Below are positions 34,151 through 43,014 of a stretch of 64,000 nucleotides of DNA, piece after piece (within the stretch, counting starts at the first letter, position 1; each line of letters starts with the position of its first letter). The notes under the pieces were generated by a model that was given only the letters and a program-made list of their open reading frames with translations, ran no database searches and was not told where the DNA came from. The position numbers and the translations under genes are program-made. Origin of the DNA: Chloroflexota bacterium (lineage in GTDB: Bacteria > Chloroflexota > Anaerolineae > Anaerolineales > Villigracilaceae); assembly GCA_019873735.1 (NCBI GenBank), contig JAIOAQ010000010.1, positions 16,607 to 80,606 of the forward strand, in the 5' to 3' direction.

Positions 34151-34960
34151 ATGCTTAAACGGTTCATCCTGACCCTTGTCCTGCTTCTGACCCTTTCGGC
34201 CTGTGCCGACCCGGATGTGCTTCCGGCCTTGCCGAGCGCCTTTCCTTCGGCCACCCCAATTATCCTGACCGTTTTCCCGACGTGGACTTCCACACCGACG
34301 CTGCCGGCCACATCCACGCCCAGCCTGACCCTTGAGCCCACCTCAACCAGCGAACCGACCCTCAGCCCGACTCCAAGTGAGACCGCCACGCCAGAAGTCA
34401 CAGCCACACCGGTTAAATTGCGCGGCGAAGTATTGGAACTGGCCAATTGTCGCTATGGCCCGGGCGCTCCCTATTTGTATAAGTATGGGCTGGTGAAAGG
34501 CAACCGTCTCGAGGTTATCGGCCGCCGCGAAGATGGCAAATGGCTCTACGTTCAGGCGATTGGCGGGAACAACCCCTGTTGGGTCAAAGCCTCGCTCATG
34601 CAAGTGGACGGGGATGTGATGAGCCTGGAAGTCTATTATCCCGAAAAGGCCCCCTTGCCTAAATCTCCCTACTACCCGCCCACAACTATCCTGAGCGCAT
34701 CGCGCAATGGCAGCCTGGTGGAAGTCTCATGGCTGGATGTTCCCCTGCGGGCAGGGGATGAAGAAGACGAAAACATGCTGCATTACATTGTGGAAGTCTG
34801 GCGCTGCGAGGGCGGACAACTCATTTTCGAGCCATTGGCCACCAACGACCTTTCCATCACTTTTGTGGACGATCCCGGCTGTGATCAACCCTCCCATGGG
34901 CGGGTTTTTGTTCAGGAAAAGCATGGTTTTGCCGGGCCGGCCGAAATTCCCTGGCCATGA
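34151..34960 (+). CDS. SH3-domain lipoprotein
   Basis: 269 residues. Signal peptide with lipobox LTLSACAD, then a Thr/Pro/Ser linker to about residue 85. One SH3_3-like domain follows: LELANCRYGPGAPYLYKYGLVKGNRLEVIGRREDGKWLYVQ and NPCWVKASLMQVDGD. The C-terminal part (about 180-269) resembles a fibronectin-type or small beta domain (SASRNGSLVEVSWLDVPL). It starts 17 bases after the CreD-like gene and is probably co-transcribed. Confidence 0.82.
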   Translation: MLKRFILTLVLLLTLSACADPDVLPALPSAFPSATPIILTVFPTWTSTPTLPATSTPSLTLEPTSTSEPTLSPTPSETATPEVTATPVKLRGEVLELANCRYGPGAPYLYKYGLVKGNRLEVIGRREDGKWLYVQAIGGNNPCWVKASLMQVDGDVMSLEVYYPEKAPLPKSPYYPPTTILSASRNGSLVEVSWLDVPLRAGDEEDENMLHYIVEVWRCEGGQLIFEPLATNDLSITFVDDPGCDQPSHGRVFVQEKHGFAGPAEIPWP

Positions 34961-34970
34961 CCCTGGATTG

Positions 34971-35012
34971 CCAACGTCCCGAAGGTTGCTGTAAAAACCT
35001 TCGGGACGTTGG
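34971..35012. terminator. Bidirectional terminator between SH3 lipoprotein and slyD-like gene
   Basis: Arms CCAACGTCCCGAAGGTT (34971-34987) and AACCTTCGGGACGTTGG (34996-35012): a 17-bp perfect stem with an eight-base loop and no marked U-tract, sited between convergent genes. Confidence 0.8.
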
Positions 35013-35014
35013 GA

Positions 35015-35500
35015 CTAATGACCATGTGTGTGCGGGTGGCCGTGTTCCAATTCCTCATCGGTGGCCGGCCGAACGCCGACAATGGTCACATCGAAGTGCA
35101 ACTCCTTACCGGCTAGCGGGTGATTGAAGTCCAGGCGCACTTGTTCGGCATCCACGCGGTCAATGCGGGCGAAAATTGGCTCGCCGTGTTCTCCCTCCAG
35201 GCGCAGCGCCGTGCCTTCCTCAAGTTTCAGATTGGACGGAAATTCACTGCGCGGCACATCAACGAAGGCATCTTCGTCGCGCTCACCGTAGCCATCCTCG
35301 GGCGAGACGGTCACATGCTTGCTGTCCCCAACTGCCAGGCCTTCCATCTCTCGCTCCAAGCCCGGGATGATATTCCCAAAACCATGCAGGTATTCCAGCG
35401 GCGCATTGTCCTGAGATGCATCAATCTCTTCGCCGTCTACCTGTAAACGGTATGCAATTGAAATGACCTGGCCGTCCCCAACACGTAAAACATCACTCAT
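35015..35500 (-). CDS. FKBP-type peptidyl-prolyl isomerase, SlyD-like
   Basis: 161 residues. SlyD fold: ISIAYRLQVDGEEIDASQDNAPLEYLHGFGNIIPGLEREMEGL and KHVTVSPEDGYGERDEDAFVDVPRSEFP (insert-in-flap), then LDFNHPLAGKELHFDVTIVGVRPAT. The short tail HGHPHTHGH is His-rich and likely metal-binding. Cytoplasmic: no signal peptide. The ribosome site AGGAGAA precedes the ATG. Confidence 0.93.
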   Translation of the reverse strand: MSDVLRVGDGQVISIAYRLQVDGEEIDASQDNAPLEYLHGFGNIIPGLEREMEGLAVGDSKHVTVSPEDGYGERDEDAFVDVPRSEFPSNLKLEEGTALRLEGEHGEPIFARIDRVDAEQVRLDFNHPLAGKELHFDVTIVGVRPATDEELEHGHPHTHGH

Positions 35501-35676
35501 GATTTATTCTCCTTTTCTGGCCGGTAAATTTGTTGAGACAGCCAGAGAGTGTGATTGTACCCTGCTTTTGTTAATTCGAGATTAAGGATAGGCCCTCGAA
35601 ACAGAATCAAGCCGGGGCCGGGATGGAACCGACCGGTTCCGGCCCGACCCCGAGGCTGCTCTCGTTAAATCTGGCT

Positions 35677-36558
35677 TTATTCTCCCTGTTGAATTTCCGC
35701 CGCGCGCAGGGTGTTCTTCATCAGCATAGCAATTGTCATTGGGCCAACGCCGCCGGGAACCGGCGTGATGTACCCCGCCACCTCTTTGGCTTCGTCGAAG
35801 TTGACGTCTCCCACCAGGCGGTAGCCGCTCTTCTTGCTTGGGTCCGGCTTGGAGTTGATGCCCACGTCAATCACGGCCGCGCCGGGTTTGATCCACTCGC
35901 CGCGTACCATTTCTGCTTTTCCAATGGCAGCGATCAGGATGTCAGCCTGACGGATGACGGCAGGCAGGTCGCGGGTTCGCGAGTGGCAGACGGTAACGGT
36001 AGCGTTTTTGCCGATCAAAAGCAGGGCGGCCGGCATGCCGACAATATTGGAGCGCCCCAGCACGACCGCGTTGGCGCCCTCAATTTGTACGCCGGCCTGC
36101 TCTAATAGATAAATGCAGCCGTAGGGCGTGCAAGGCACAAACAGCGGCTCGCGTCCTTTTTGTGCCAGCCGCCCAATGTTCAGCGGCGAAAAGCCATCTA
36201 CGTCCTTTTCGATGCTAATGGCTTGCAGGACGCGTTCCTCGTTCAGATGTGCCGGCAGCGGCAACTGTACCAGGATGCCGTTCACTTTGGGGTCTTGGTT
36301 GAGGCGTTGGACCAGGCCTTCCACTTCTTCCTGCGTCGCATCGGCTGGCAGGTGATGGTGGAAGGATTCCATCCCCAATTCGGCGCAGGCCTTTTGTTTT
36401 GATGCAACATAGGTGGCCGAATCTACGCGGTCGCCGACCAGTACGGTAGCCAGCCCCGGTTTGGGTTTGCCGGCGGCTACACGCTGAGCCACTTTGGCGG
36501 CCACTTCGTCGCGCACTTGCTGGGCAATCAATTTCCCGTCAATAATTTGGGCTGTCAT
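35677..36558 (-). CDS. folD: Bifunctional methylene-THF dehydrogenase / cyclohydrolase
   Basis: 293 residues. YVASKQKACAELGME includes the catalytic lysine, VQLPLPAHLNE, KDVDGFSPLNIGRL and VLGRSNIVGMPAALLL are FolD signatures, and YITPVPGGVGPMTIAMLMKNT closes the family pattern. It interconverts 5,10-methylene-, methenyl- and 10-formyl-tetrahydrofolate. Monocistronic by context. Confidence 0.96.
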   Translation of the reverse strand: MTAQIIDGKLIAQQVRDEVAAKVAQRVAAGKPKPGLATVLVGDRVDSATYVASKQKACAELGMESFHHHLPADATQEEVEGLVQRLNQDPKVNGILVQLPLPAHLNEERVLQAISIEKDVDGFSPLNIGRLAQKGREPLFVPCTPYGCIYLLEQAGVQIEGANAVVLGRSNIVGMPAALLLIGKNATVTVCHSRTRDLPAVIRQADILIAAIGKAEMVRGEWIKPGAAVIDVGINSKPDPSKKSGYRLVGDVNFDEAKEVAGYITPVPGGVGPMTIAMLMKNTLRAAEIQQGE

Positions 36559-36642
36559 TGTTCATCTCTCCTCATAACTCATTTGGCGTGTTTGCAGTCA
36601 TTATACAATTTTCATTTTCCCCCCGAATAGTGACAATTGACC

Positions 36643-36654
36643 GGACAAATGTCC
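36643..36654. promoter_or_regulatory. Short palindrome upstream of folD
   Basis: GGACAAATGTCC, arms GGACA/TGTCC. It lies in the folD upstream region (about 90 bases before the start), with a TATAAT-like -10 closer to folD. Could be chance. Confidence 0.35.
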
Positions 36655-36743
36655 TTATTGTTGTCGGGAAGCGCCCCGGCGACGCTGCTTCAATGTGCTT
36701 TCAAACGTTGTTCAAGCCTTTGCAGCGTTTGGGGCGCGATGGT

Positions 36744-37931
36744 TTACAGGTATTCTTTCAACTGGCGGCTGTAATGTGGCTGGCGTAACTGTCGCAGGGC
36801 GTGATTTTCAATCTGGCGGATGCGTTCGCGTGTCAGGCCAAACTTTTCTCCCACTTCTTCTAAGGTGTAGGTCTTTCCGTCGTCCAGGCCGAAACGCAGC
36901 CGCAGAATACGCGCCTCGCGGGGATGCAGGCTGTTGAGCACTTCCTCTAGCCGCTCTTTGAGCATGGCTTGATACACATTCTGAAGCGGGGATGGGTTGA
37001 CCGTGTCCTCAATGAAGTAACCAAGTTCCGATTCCTCGTCATCGCCCACAGGCGACTCAAGCGAGAGCGGCACCCAGGAAACTTGCATAATCCATTGTAG
37101 TTTTTGCACGCCGATTTTTAATCTGGCGGCCAATTCTTCGATGGTAGGTGTGCGGCCCAGGCTTTGTTCTAATTCATGGCTGGTTTTGTATATTTGCCGA
37201 ATGCGGTCTACCATGTGGACCGGCACGCGAATGGTGCGAGCCTGACAGGCGATGGCGCGGCTAATGGTCTGCCGTATCCACCAGGTGGCATAGGTGGAGA
37301 AGCGAAAGCCGCGCCGGTATTCGAATTTCTCTACGGCTTTCATTAATCCCAAATTGCCCTCTTGAATCAAATCCAGGAATGGCACGCCGTGACCAATGTA
37401 ACGCTTGGCAATGCTGACAACCAGGCGTGTATTGGCTTTAATCAGATGATCGCGCGCCAGTGCGCCGTCCTGAATAATTGTTTCCAACCGATGACGGGTA
37501 GCCGGACTTGAGCGAGGTCCCAGTCTGGCAAGTTTTTGTTTGGCCTGCTGAGCCTTATCTATGCGGATGGCAAGATTTAGTTCGTCTTCGGCGGTGAGCA
37601 GGGGCACGCGCGACATCTCTTTGAGATAGAGGCCGGTAATATCATCCGATGACGGGCTGTCGTCTTTTTCCACTTCCACGAATGCCTGCTCTTCGGGCAG
37701 GCCAATTTCTACAAACTGAAAGGATGTGGCCTCATCATCGGTGAGATCAACGATTTCGACCCCCCGGCTTCGAAGTGCAAAGAGGATGGCATTCAATCGT
37801 TCTGCATCCTGGCTGGCATTGGGAACGACTTCCATCAAGTCATCCGTGGTTAAGTAACCCTGAATGCCGGCTCTTTCGAGCAGCATTTCTATTTTGCTTT
37901 GTAACTGCTTTTGCCGACCTATGGGTGCCAC
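36744..37931 (-). CDS. sigA: RNA polymerase primary sigma factor (RpoD/SigA)
   Basis: About 395 residues from a GTG at 37931 that follows GGGAGG; a frame nine codons longer has no such site. A short region 1.1-like helix bundle (about 6-60) is followed by region 1.2 ([22 protein letters not shown]), region 2 ([60 protein letters not shown]), region 3 and region 4 ([43 protein letters not shown]). The [15 protein letters not shown] and region 4.2 motifs mark a group 1 or 2 sigma-70. No region 1.1 acidic stretch or long non-conserved region is seen, so a group 2 factor is an alternative. Confidence 0.93.
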   Translation of the reverse strand: MAPIGRQKQLQSKIEMLLERAGIQGYLTTDDLMEVVPNASQDAERLNAILFALRSRGVEIVDLTDDEATSFQFVEIGLPEEQAFVEVEKDDSPSSDDITGLYLKEMSRVPLLTAEDELNLAIRIDKAQQAKQKLARLGPRSSPATRHRLETIIQDGALARDHLIKANTRLVVSIAKRYIGHGVPFLDLIQEGNLGLMKAVEKFEYRRGFRFSTYATWWIRQTISRAIACQARTIRVPVHMVDRIRQIYKTSHELEQSLGRTPTIEELAARLKIGVQKLQWIMQVSWVPLSLESPVGDDEESELGYFIEDTVNPSPLQNVYQAMLKERLEEVLNSLHPREARILRLRFGLDDGKTYTLEEVGEKFGLTRERIRQIENHALRQLRQPHYSRQLKEYL

Positions 37932-38126
37932 GTGACCTCCCAAATTGCCCGCAGACAAGAAGCAATTGCAGACAACCGGTTTACATTGAAATATTTTGTG
38001 TCGGTGAATCTCTGAATAGTCTCATGCGCTTAAGTACCCCAAAGGGCGGGGGCGTTGTCTGCTTGTTTTGGATTGATTGTCTTGTTGTCTTACGTTGCAA
38101 GCCGCCAATGGCGCATGCTCCCGTAA

Positions 38127-38639
38127 TTAAAGGTCCAGTAAATCCTTAAGCGTTGAAAATGGCGATTCGTCTTGTGGGTGCATGTGGCCGCAGTCGGCCT
38201 CGTTCAGGTTCTGGCCGCATTGCAGGCATAAACCTTTACAGTCTGGTTTGCAGATCGGGTTGATGGGAATTTCCAGCAGGGCGTAATCGCGTACCAGGGG
38301 TCTCAAATTCAGGTTTGCATCTTCTGGCAGGATTAAGCCAGAGTCGGTTACAGAGCGCCGGGAAAAGGCGTACAGTTCTTCGATGTCGAAGGCCACGGTT
38401 TGTTCAAAATTGCTCAGGCAGCGGACGCATTCCACGGTCAGTTGAGCCTCAAAATGGGCTTGCAGATACAACCCCTGCGGTGTCCGTCCTACGTGGGCAA
38501 CACCCCTGAAATGACGTAACTCCAGGTCATCTGCGACCTGGAGTTTGTGAAAATCGAAATCAAATTGGTGGCTATAACCGACTTCCTGGCTGACGATAAA
38601 ACCGACGTTAAAGCGGAGGGGATTGCGGGGATGGCTCAC
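38127..38639 (-). CDS. YceD/DUF177 family protein
   Basis: About 170 residues from a GTG at 38639 (SHPRNPLRFNVGFIV); the ATG further upstream lies inside the promoter's -10 box and cannot be used. ARC: AQLTVECVRCLSNFEQTVAFDIEELYAFS and ICKPDCKGLCLQCGQNLNEADCGH, the two cysteine clusters typical of the YceD family. The family is usually encoded before rpmF (ribosomal protein L32) and linked to ribosome assembly; no rpmF follows it here. Confidence 0.88.
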   Translation of the reverse strand: MSHPRNPLRFNVGFIVSQEVGYSHQFDFDFHKLQVADDLELRHFRGVAHVGRTPQGLYLQAHFEAQLTVECVRCLSNFEQTVAFDIEELYAFSRRSVTDSGLILPEDANLNLRPLVRDYALLEIPINPICKPDCKGLCLQCGQNLNEADCGHMHPQDESPFSTLKDLLDL

Positions 38640-38677
38640 AGTAAATCTCGGTAGTTTATAAAGGGATGTGTGAAAGC

Positions 38678-38706
38678 ATTCTAGCACACTCGACTTGCAT
38701 CGTCAA
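38678..38706 (-). promoter_or_regulatory. Promoter of the YceD-family gene
   Basis: Minus strand: TTGACG (38706-38701), 17-base spacer, TAGAAT (38683-38678). Together with the start choice above it gives a leader of about 32 bases. Confidence 0.85.
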
Positions 38707-38732
38707 GTGTTTTTCGTGTAGCCAAAAAGCGT

Positions 38733-39608
38733 TTATGTCTTGCCTTGCTGGTTGACCAGATAAATGCCGGCTAATACCAGCAGCCCGCCGGCAATGTCGG
38801 CCAATGACGGCGATTCCCTCAGCAGCAGGAATCCAAGGATGGCGGTGACCAATACCTGTCCTAGCAGCGTGACCGAAACGCGCGCTGCGGGCAGGTGTCC
38901 CATAGCATAGTTGATGACCAGCCAGCCGACAAATTGCGGCACCAGTCCAAGTCCGACCAGCGCCAGCCAGGTGCGCAGGCTGAAGCCGGTTAACATCTGA
39001 CTGCTGAACAGGTTGGCCGGCAGGAGCAATAAGGTACAGGCCAACATGGTGAAAGTGTTCAACGTCAATGTATCCATTCGACTGCGCGCTTTTTGGGTGA
39101 CCAGCATGTACCCCGCATAACAAAAACTGGTAGCAATTGCCAGCAGATCGCCGGTATTGAAGCGCAATTCTTGAACGGCTTTTCCGCCTACGATTAACAC
39201 CATGCCGGTTAGGGCAATGGTCAGTCCCAGCCAGTACTTTTGAGAGAGTCTTTCACGAAAGAGCAGCATGGCTCCCAGTCCCACCCACAGCGGCGAGTTG
39301 TTGGCCAACAGCGTGGAGACCGCCGCCGATGTAAGCAGGATGGACGTATTCCATAACGCCAGGTCCAGGGCAAAGAAAAGGCTGCCAAGTACAATCCATC
39401 CCAGGTCTGGAGGTGATGGCAGGCGCTTTTTTCTTCTGAACAGGTAAAGGGAGAATAGGGCTATACCGGCAAAGAGAACGCGATAAAAAGCAGAGACCAA
39501 GCCCGGTACATTGGCGATTTTAACAAAGATGGCCGATGTGCCGATACAGATCACGCCGACTGCCAGGGCAAAATAGGCGCGCCACGGACTGAGAGATGAT
39601 GGCTTCAT
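38733..39608 (-). CDS. EamA/DMT-family transporter
   Basis: 291 residues with ten predicted membrane segments in two EamA repeats. LAVGVICIGTSAIFVKIANVPGLVSAFYRVLFAGI is the first repeat start and LLLPANLFSSQMLTGFSLRTWLALVGLGLVPQFVGWLVINYAMGHL lies in the second. Substrate unknown; metabolite export is typical. It ends with the short tail VNQQGKT. Eight bases follow the P-loop ATPase stop. Confidence 0.9.
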   Translation of the reverse strand: MKPSSLSPWRAYFALAVGVICIGTSAIFVKIANVPGLVSAFYRVLFAGIALFSLYLFRRKKRLPSPPDLGWIVLGSLFFALDLALWNTSILLTSAAVSTLLANNSPLWVGLGAMLLFRERLSQKYWLGLTIALTGMVLIVGGKAVQELRFNTGDLLAIATSFCYAGYMLVTQKARSRMDTLTLNTFTMLACTLLLLPANLFSSQMLTGFSLRTWLALVGLGLVPQFVGWLVINYAMGHLPAARVSVTLLGQVLVTAILGFLLLRESPSLADIAGGLLVLAGIYLVNQQGKT

Positions 39609-39616
39609 AGAGAAGG

Positions 39617-41161
39617 CTATCTCTCCCGCAATTCATCGTAGTCGGGGTGATCGGGGAAGGGGTAGATAATGTAGGGCTGGTCGCGCACAACCTGTAATTT
39701 GTTGTAGAACATGGGGTGAATGACACACTCGTCGCCGTCTGAAATCACCAGCCGGTCTTTCAAGAAATATTCGAAGTCTGCTTCGATGATGCCGGTTCGC
39801 TCATCTTTCTTGCGCACACGCCCGACAATGCCCAATTCGGCTACCAGTTTGCGGAAGCCGGCGGCCGTATAACTGTTGTTTGGCCAGAAGCGCGCTGACT
39901 TCCTGGCCACCTGGTCAATGTAGTTTCCTTGAAAGATGGCGGGCGAGTGGGCCAGGGCCTCTTGGGTGATGTCTGCAACGCCAGGGTAGATGCGGTTATA
40001 GGAATTCAGCACCTCATCTGCCAGGTCCGATTCGATATCTGCAACAACCCGAGCAATGGGGATTTCTCTAAAGTTGGGGTATTTGCCGGCCTCGCGGGCC
40101 TCTTTGGCAATGGCGTTGCACAATACAACCAACTGACGCGGCCGCATCTGGGTATGGCGCAAAATATAGGGCAGGCTTTGTTCTGGCTGTCCACGCAGAT
40201 TGATGATTTGCTCTCCGAAAAACGGATTCCACATTCTGGTTCGCACTTCGTCAAAGTTTTCCCAATCAACGCGCATCATGCCGGCGGCGTGCCCCTCAAA
40301 AGCCAGGCTCTTCTTGAAACGCCATGTGATCAACCGCACCAGGTCTTTCGGCCGCCAGTTCATGTAAACCGGGTTGCGGATGAACTTGGTCGTGTTGGGG
40401 ATATTGCCTTCCTTAATGTAGGGGAAAATTTCCGACGAGATAAAGGTTTTGATATGGATTCCGCGGCGTGTATAACGAATATTGAAGTCGCTGGCGCTTT
40501 GGATGAGCGCCGCGGTAATGGACATCATAATTTCGTTTTCGCGGTCATAGCGCTCAAAGGTATCTACGGCGATAATCACGGGTTCATCGGTAGTAAGCGC
40601 GAGGACGGCATCTCTAGCAGATTGAAATTCTGGATTGCCCGGCAATTGGATTAATTCGTCTGCAATTCCCCCGTTTTCATCAATGTAGTTTTTTGCAATG
40701 TAGTGGAAAACAGTTCCGGCCTCGCGGCAAGGCTGCTGGACGCCAATCAGCCTGTACATGTGGTTTATCAAGTTTTCGTCCTGCTCGCAGTATTCGCTGA
40801 AAATGAGCAGCCAGAACAAAAGGTCCCATATCCTGCGCACATCGCCAACTACCAGGTCGGGATTGAGATAAGCCTGATTGCCAAAGCGGCGGTTGAGGGT
40901 GTTGTAGATATCAGAGACATCCACCAAAATACAGTGCGCTTTCTTGATGGTGTCCTGAAACTCAAAATAACGGGTCAGAGAGGTCTTGCCCGAACCACGC
41001 CGGCCAACAATCAGATATGTCTCGTTTTCGAGCGCCTCTTGGTTGAAGCGGCTCAAACCATAGAAAAACTCTTGGTAGCGATCCTGCAATACAGCATATT
41101 CATGCTCGCAGGATTCTGCGCCAAAAGGGTATTCAAAATATGGTTGAGACGATGCATTCAT
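39617..41161 (-). CDS. P-loop ATPase (Sll1717-like family)
   Basis: 514 residues. Walker A is LIVGRRGSGKTSLTRYF (about 49-65), and a Walker B-like strand is VIIAVDTFERYDREN. The N-terminus reads FEYPFGAESCEHEYAVLQDRYQEFF, the C-terminal third (QVARKSARFWPNNSYTAAGFRKLVAELGIVGRV) looks like a winged-helix. This arrangement fits the P-loop ATPase, Sll1717 family, proteins of unknown function related to STAND/KAP-like NTPases. No partner effector is adjacent. The product could be a signalling or regulatory ATPase; I do not assign a function. Confidence 0.7.
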   Translation of the reverse strand: MNASSQPYFEYPFGAESCEHEYAVLQDRYQEFFYGLSRFNQEALENETYLIVGRRGSGKTSLTRYFEFQDTIKKAHCILVDVSDIYNTLNRRFGNQAYLNPDLVVGDVRRIWDLLFWLLIFSEYCEQDENLINHMYRLIGVQQPCREAGTVFHYIAKNYIDENGGIADELIQLPGNPEFQSARDAVLALTTDEPVIIAVDTFERYDRENEIMMSITAALIQSASDFNIRYTRRGIHIKTFISSEIFPYIKEGNIPNTTKFIRNPVYMNWRPKDLVRLITWRFKKSLAFEGHAAGMMRVDWENFDEVRTRMWNPFFGEQIINLRGQPEQSLPYILRHTQMRPRQLVVLCNAIAKEAREAGKYPNFREIPIARVVADIESDLADEVLNSYNRIYPGVADITQEALAHSPAIFQGNYIDQVARKSARFWPNNSYTAAGFRKLVAELGIVGRVRKKDERTGIIEADFEYFLKDRLVISDGDECVIHPMFYNKLQVVRDQPYIIYPFPDHPDYDELRER

Positions 41162-41205
41162 TGCTTTTTACCTCCCATAAATTGTCTCTTATCGGCAAGT
41201 CGCAA

Positions 41206-42204
41206 CTATACTTGCCGATCAATAATATATCTGGACAATTGTTCCAGGCTGTCTCGCTCCGGGCTAGGAGGGCAGGATGCCAGAATCTCCAGGGCGTCTT
41301 CAATGTAGTCGCGCGCTTCCTGCATGGAACGCTGGATGGAATCGCTCCCGCGTATTGACTCGATGAGTCTCTCCATGCGCTCGCGGTTGCCCCAGCCGCC
41401 ATCTCTGAGCAAATGGACGTCGGGATCATTGGGATGCGTCTCAATATAATATAACGCCGGCAGAGTCACCAATCCTTGAAGCAAGTCGGAGCCAAGAGGT
41501 TTTCCTACGGTTGCCTGGTCGCCGGTGAAATCCAGGATGTCATCTACAATTTGGAAGGCCATGCCGATTTTGTGGCCGAAGCGGCGCATGGATTCGACGG
41601 TCTCGTCGTCTGCTGGACTGACTTTGGCCGCGGCGCGGGCGCACATTTCGAACAGCGAAGCAGTCTTGGAAAAGATGCGCTTGTAATAATTTTCCCGGCT
41701 GATTAATCCGCGGCTGGTAAACATCTGCGTCAACTCGCCATTGACGATGACAGCCAGCGTTTCGGCAAACCACTGCATCAGGGTGACATTTTCGGTTTCG
41801 GCGGCCAGTTTGGCGGCGCGGGCAAAGATGAAATCGCCGGTCAACACAGTCGCAGCCGGGGACCAGCGCGCGTTGAGGGTAGGAATGCCGCGCCGCAGCA
41901 GGGAGCCGTCAATCAAGTCGTCATGCACCAGGGTGGCGGTGTGGAGCATTTCCACGGCTGCCCCCAGGGTGATTAATTTGTCGTGCGGGGCGCCGAGCAT
42001 GCGGCCAACTAAAAGCACCAGCGTTGGGCGAATACGCTTTCCGCCGGACGAGAGCAAGTGTTCCAGAGCCGCGCGCAAATCGGGGTGGCAGTCTTCTCCC
42101 TGCGCACACATGCGGGCTTCTACCTCGGTAATCATCGCTTGAATGGGAGCAAGGGCGGGATAAGAGTTCAAGTCAATCGGTCCAACCAAAAAGGAATTTT
42201 GCAC
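41206..42204 (-). CDS. Polyprenyl diphosphate synthase
   Basis: 332 residues. First aspartate-rich motif LVHDDLIDGS (DDxxD), second QIVDDILDFTGD, with SSGGKRIRPTLVLLVGRM at the N-terminus. The enzyme elongates isoprenoid chains for quinone or cell-wall carriers. Product chain length cannot be read reliably. Its start overlaps the tatD stop by 32 bases; a later start may be used. Confidence 0.92.
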   Translation of the reverse strand: MQNSFLVGPIDLNSYPALAPIQAMITEVEARMCAQGEDCHPDLRAALEHLLSSGGKRIRPTLVLLVGRMLGAPHDKLITLGAAVEMLHTATLVHDDLIDGSLLRRGIPTLNARWSPAATVLTGDFIFARAAKLAAETENVTLMQWFAETLAVIVNGELTQMFTSRGLISRENYYKRIFSKTASLFEMCARAAAKVSPADDETVESMRRFGHKIGMAFQIVDDILDFTGDQATVGKPLGSDLLQGLVTLPALYYIETHPNDPDVHLLRDGGWGNRERMERLIESIRGSDSIQRSMQEARDYIEDALEILASCPPSPERDSLEQLSRYIIDRQV

Positions 42205-43009
42205 TGGCTGAGGTCGTCACGGCGACCTGCTCAAGACTACACTGGTGCAGCAGGGCTATTTTATCAGCAATCAGGCGCACGTAGGCGGGCTCGTTGCGCT
42301 TGCCGCGCTGCGGGGCGGGCGCCTGGAAGGGAGCGTCGGTCTCGATCAGCAGACGGTCCAGCGGCAGGCCGGCGATGAGTTCCTGCCGTTCTTTGCGATA
42401 GGTGACCGGGCCGGTGACGCCGATGCAAAAACCGAGGGCGATTGCCCGCCGCGCCGTTGAAAGCGAACCCGAAAACGAGTGCAGCACCCCCGGCCGGGCT
42501 GCCAGCGCGTCGTTCCCGGACCTGAGGCCTGCTACCCAGTCCTCCAGAATCTTCATCAAGTCCGCCGCGCAGGGGCCGTCGGGGGCGTCGCCTTTTTCCC
42601 GCAGGTGAATCACCACCGGCAGGCCGAGTTCGGCGGCCAGGTCGAGTTGCGCCCGCAGGAGGCGCTGTTGCAGGTCGTGCGGGGCGGCGTCCCAGTAGTA
42701 GTCCAGGCCGATTTCGCCGATGGCGACGACTTTGGGATGCCGCGCCAGTTCACGGAAAGGGTCGAAGGCCGAAGGGCCGACGTCGGACGCTCGACCCGCC
42801 ACCTCCAACGCCTCGGTCGGGTGGACGCCGATGGCGGCAAAGAGTATGGGGTGAGATTCAGCCAGTTTGACGGCCGACAGGCTGGAGGTCAGATTAAGAC
42901 CCGGAATGAGGATGCGTTCGACCCCGGCCCGGACGGCGCGTTCCAGCACGGCGTCGCGGTCGGGGTCGAATTTGTGAAAGTCCAGGTGGCAGTGGGTGTC
43001 GGTTAACAC
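42173..43009 (-). CDS. tatD: TatD-family metal-dependent hydrolase/DNase
   Basis: 278 residues. LTDTHCHLDF (HxH metal motif), VAIGEIGLDYYWD (Glu and Asp), LGLPVVIHLREKGDAPD (His), GVLHSFSGSLSTAR and LLIETDAPFQAPAPQRGKRNEPAYV complete the TatD active site. The gene overlaps the polyprenyl synthase start and lies five bases after the phosphoglucomutase stop. Confidence 0.94.
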   Translation of the reverse strand: MLTDTHCHLDFHKFDPDRDAVLERAVRAGVERILIPGLNLTSSLSAVKLAESHPILFAAIGVHPTEALEVAGRASDVGPSAFDPFRELARHPKVVAIGEIGLDYYWDAAPHDLQQRLLRAQLDLAAELGLPVVIHLREKGDAPDGPCAADLMKILEDWVAGLRSGNDALAARPGVLHSFSGSLSTARRAIALGFCIGVTGPVTYRKERQELIAGLPLDRLLIETDAPFQAPAPQRGKRNEPAYVRLIADKIALLHQCSLEQVAVTTSASAKFLFGWTD

Positions 43010-43014
43010 GTCGT

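Noticed and set aside
36643..36654. LexA-type SOS box near folD
   Set aside because: The palindrome GGACAAATGTCC does not match known LexA boxes, and folD is not a typical SOS gene.
38639..38687. Upstream ATG as start of the YceD-family gene
   Set aside because: It overlaps the -10 box of a well-formed promoter; the GTG at 38639 is downstream of the transcription start.
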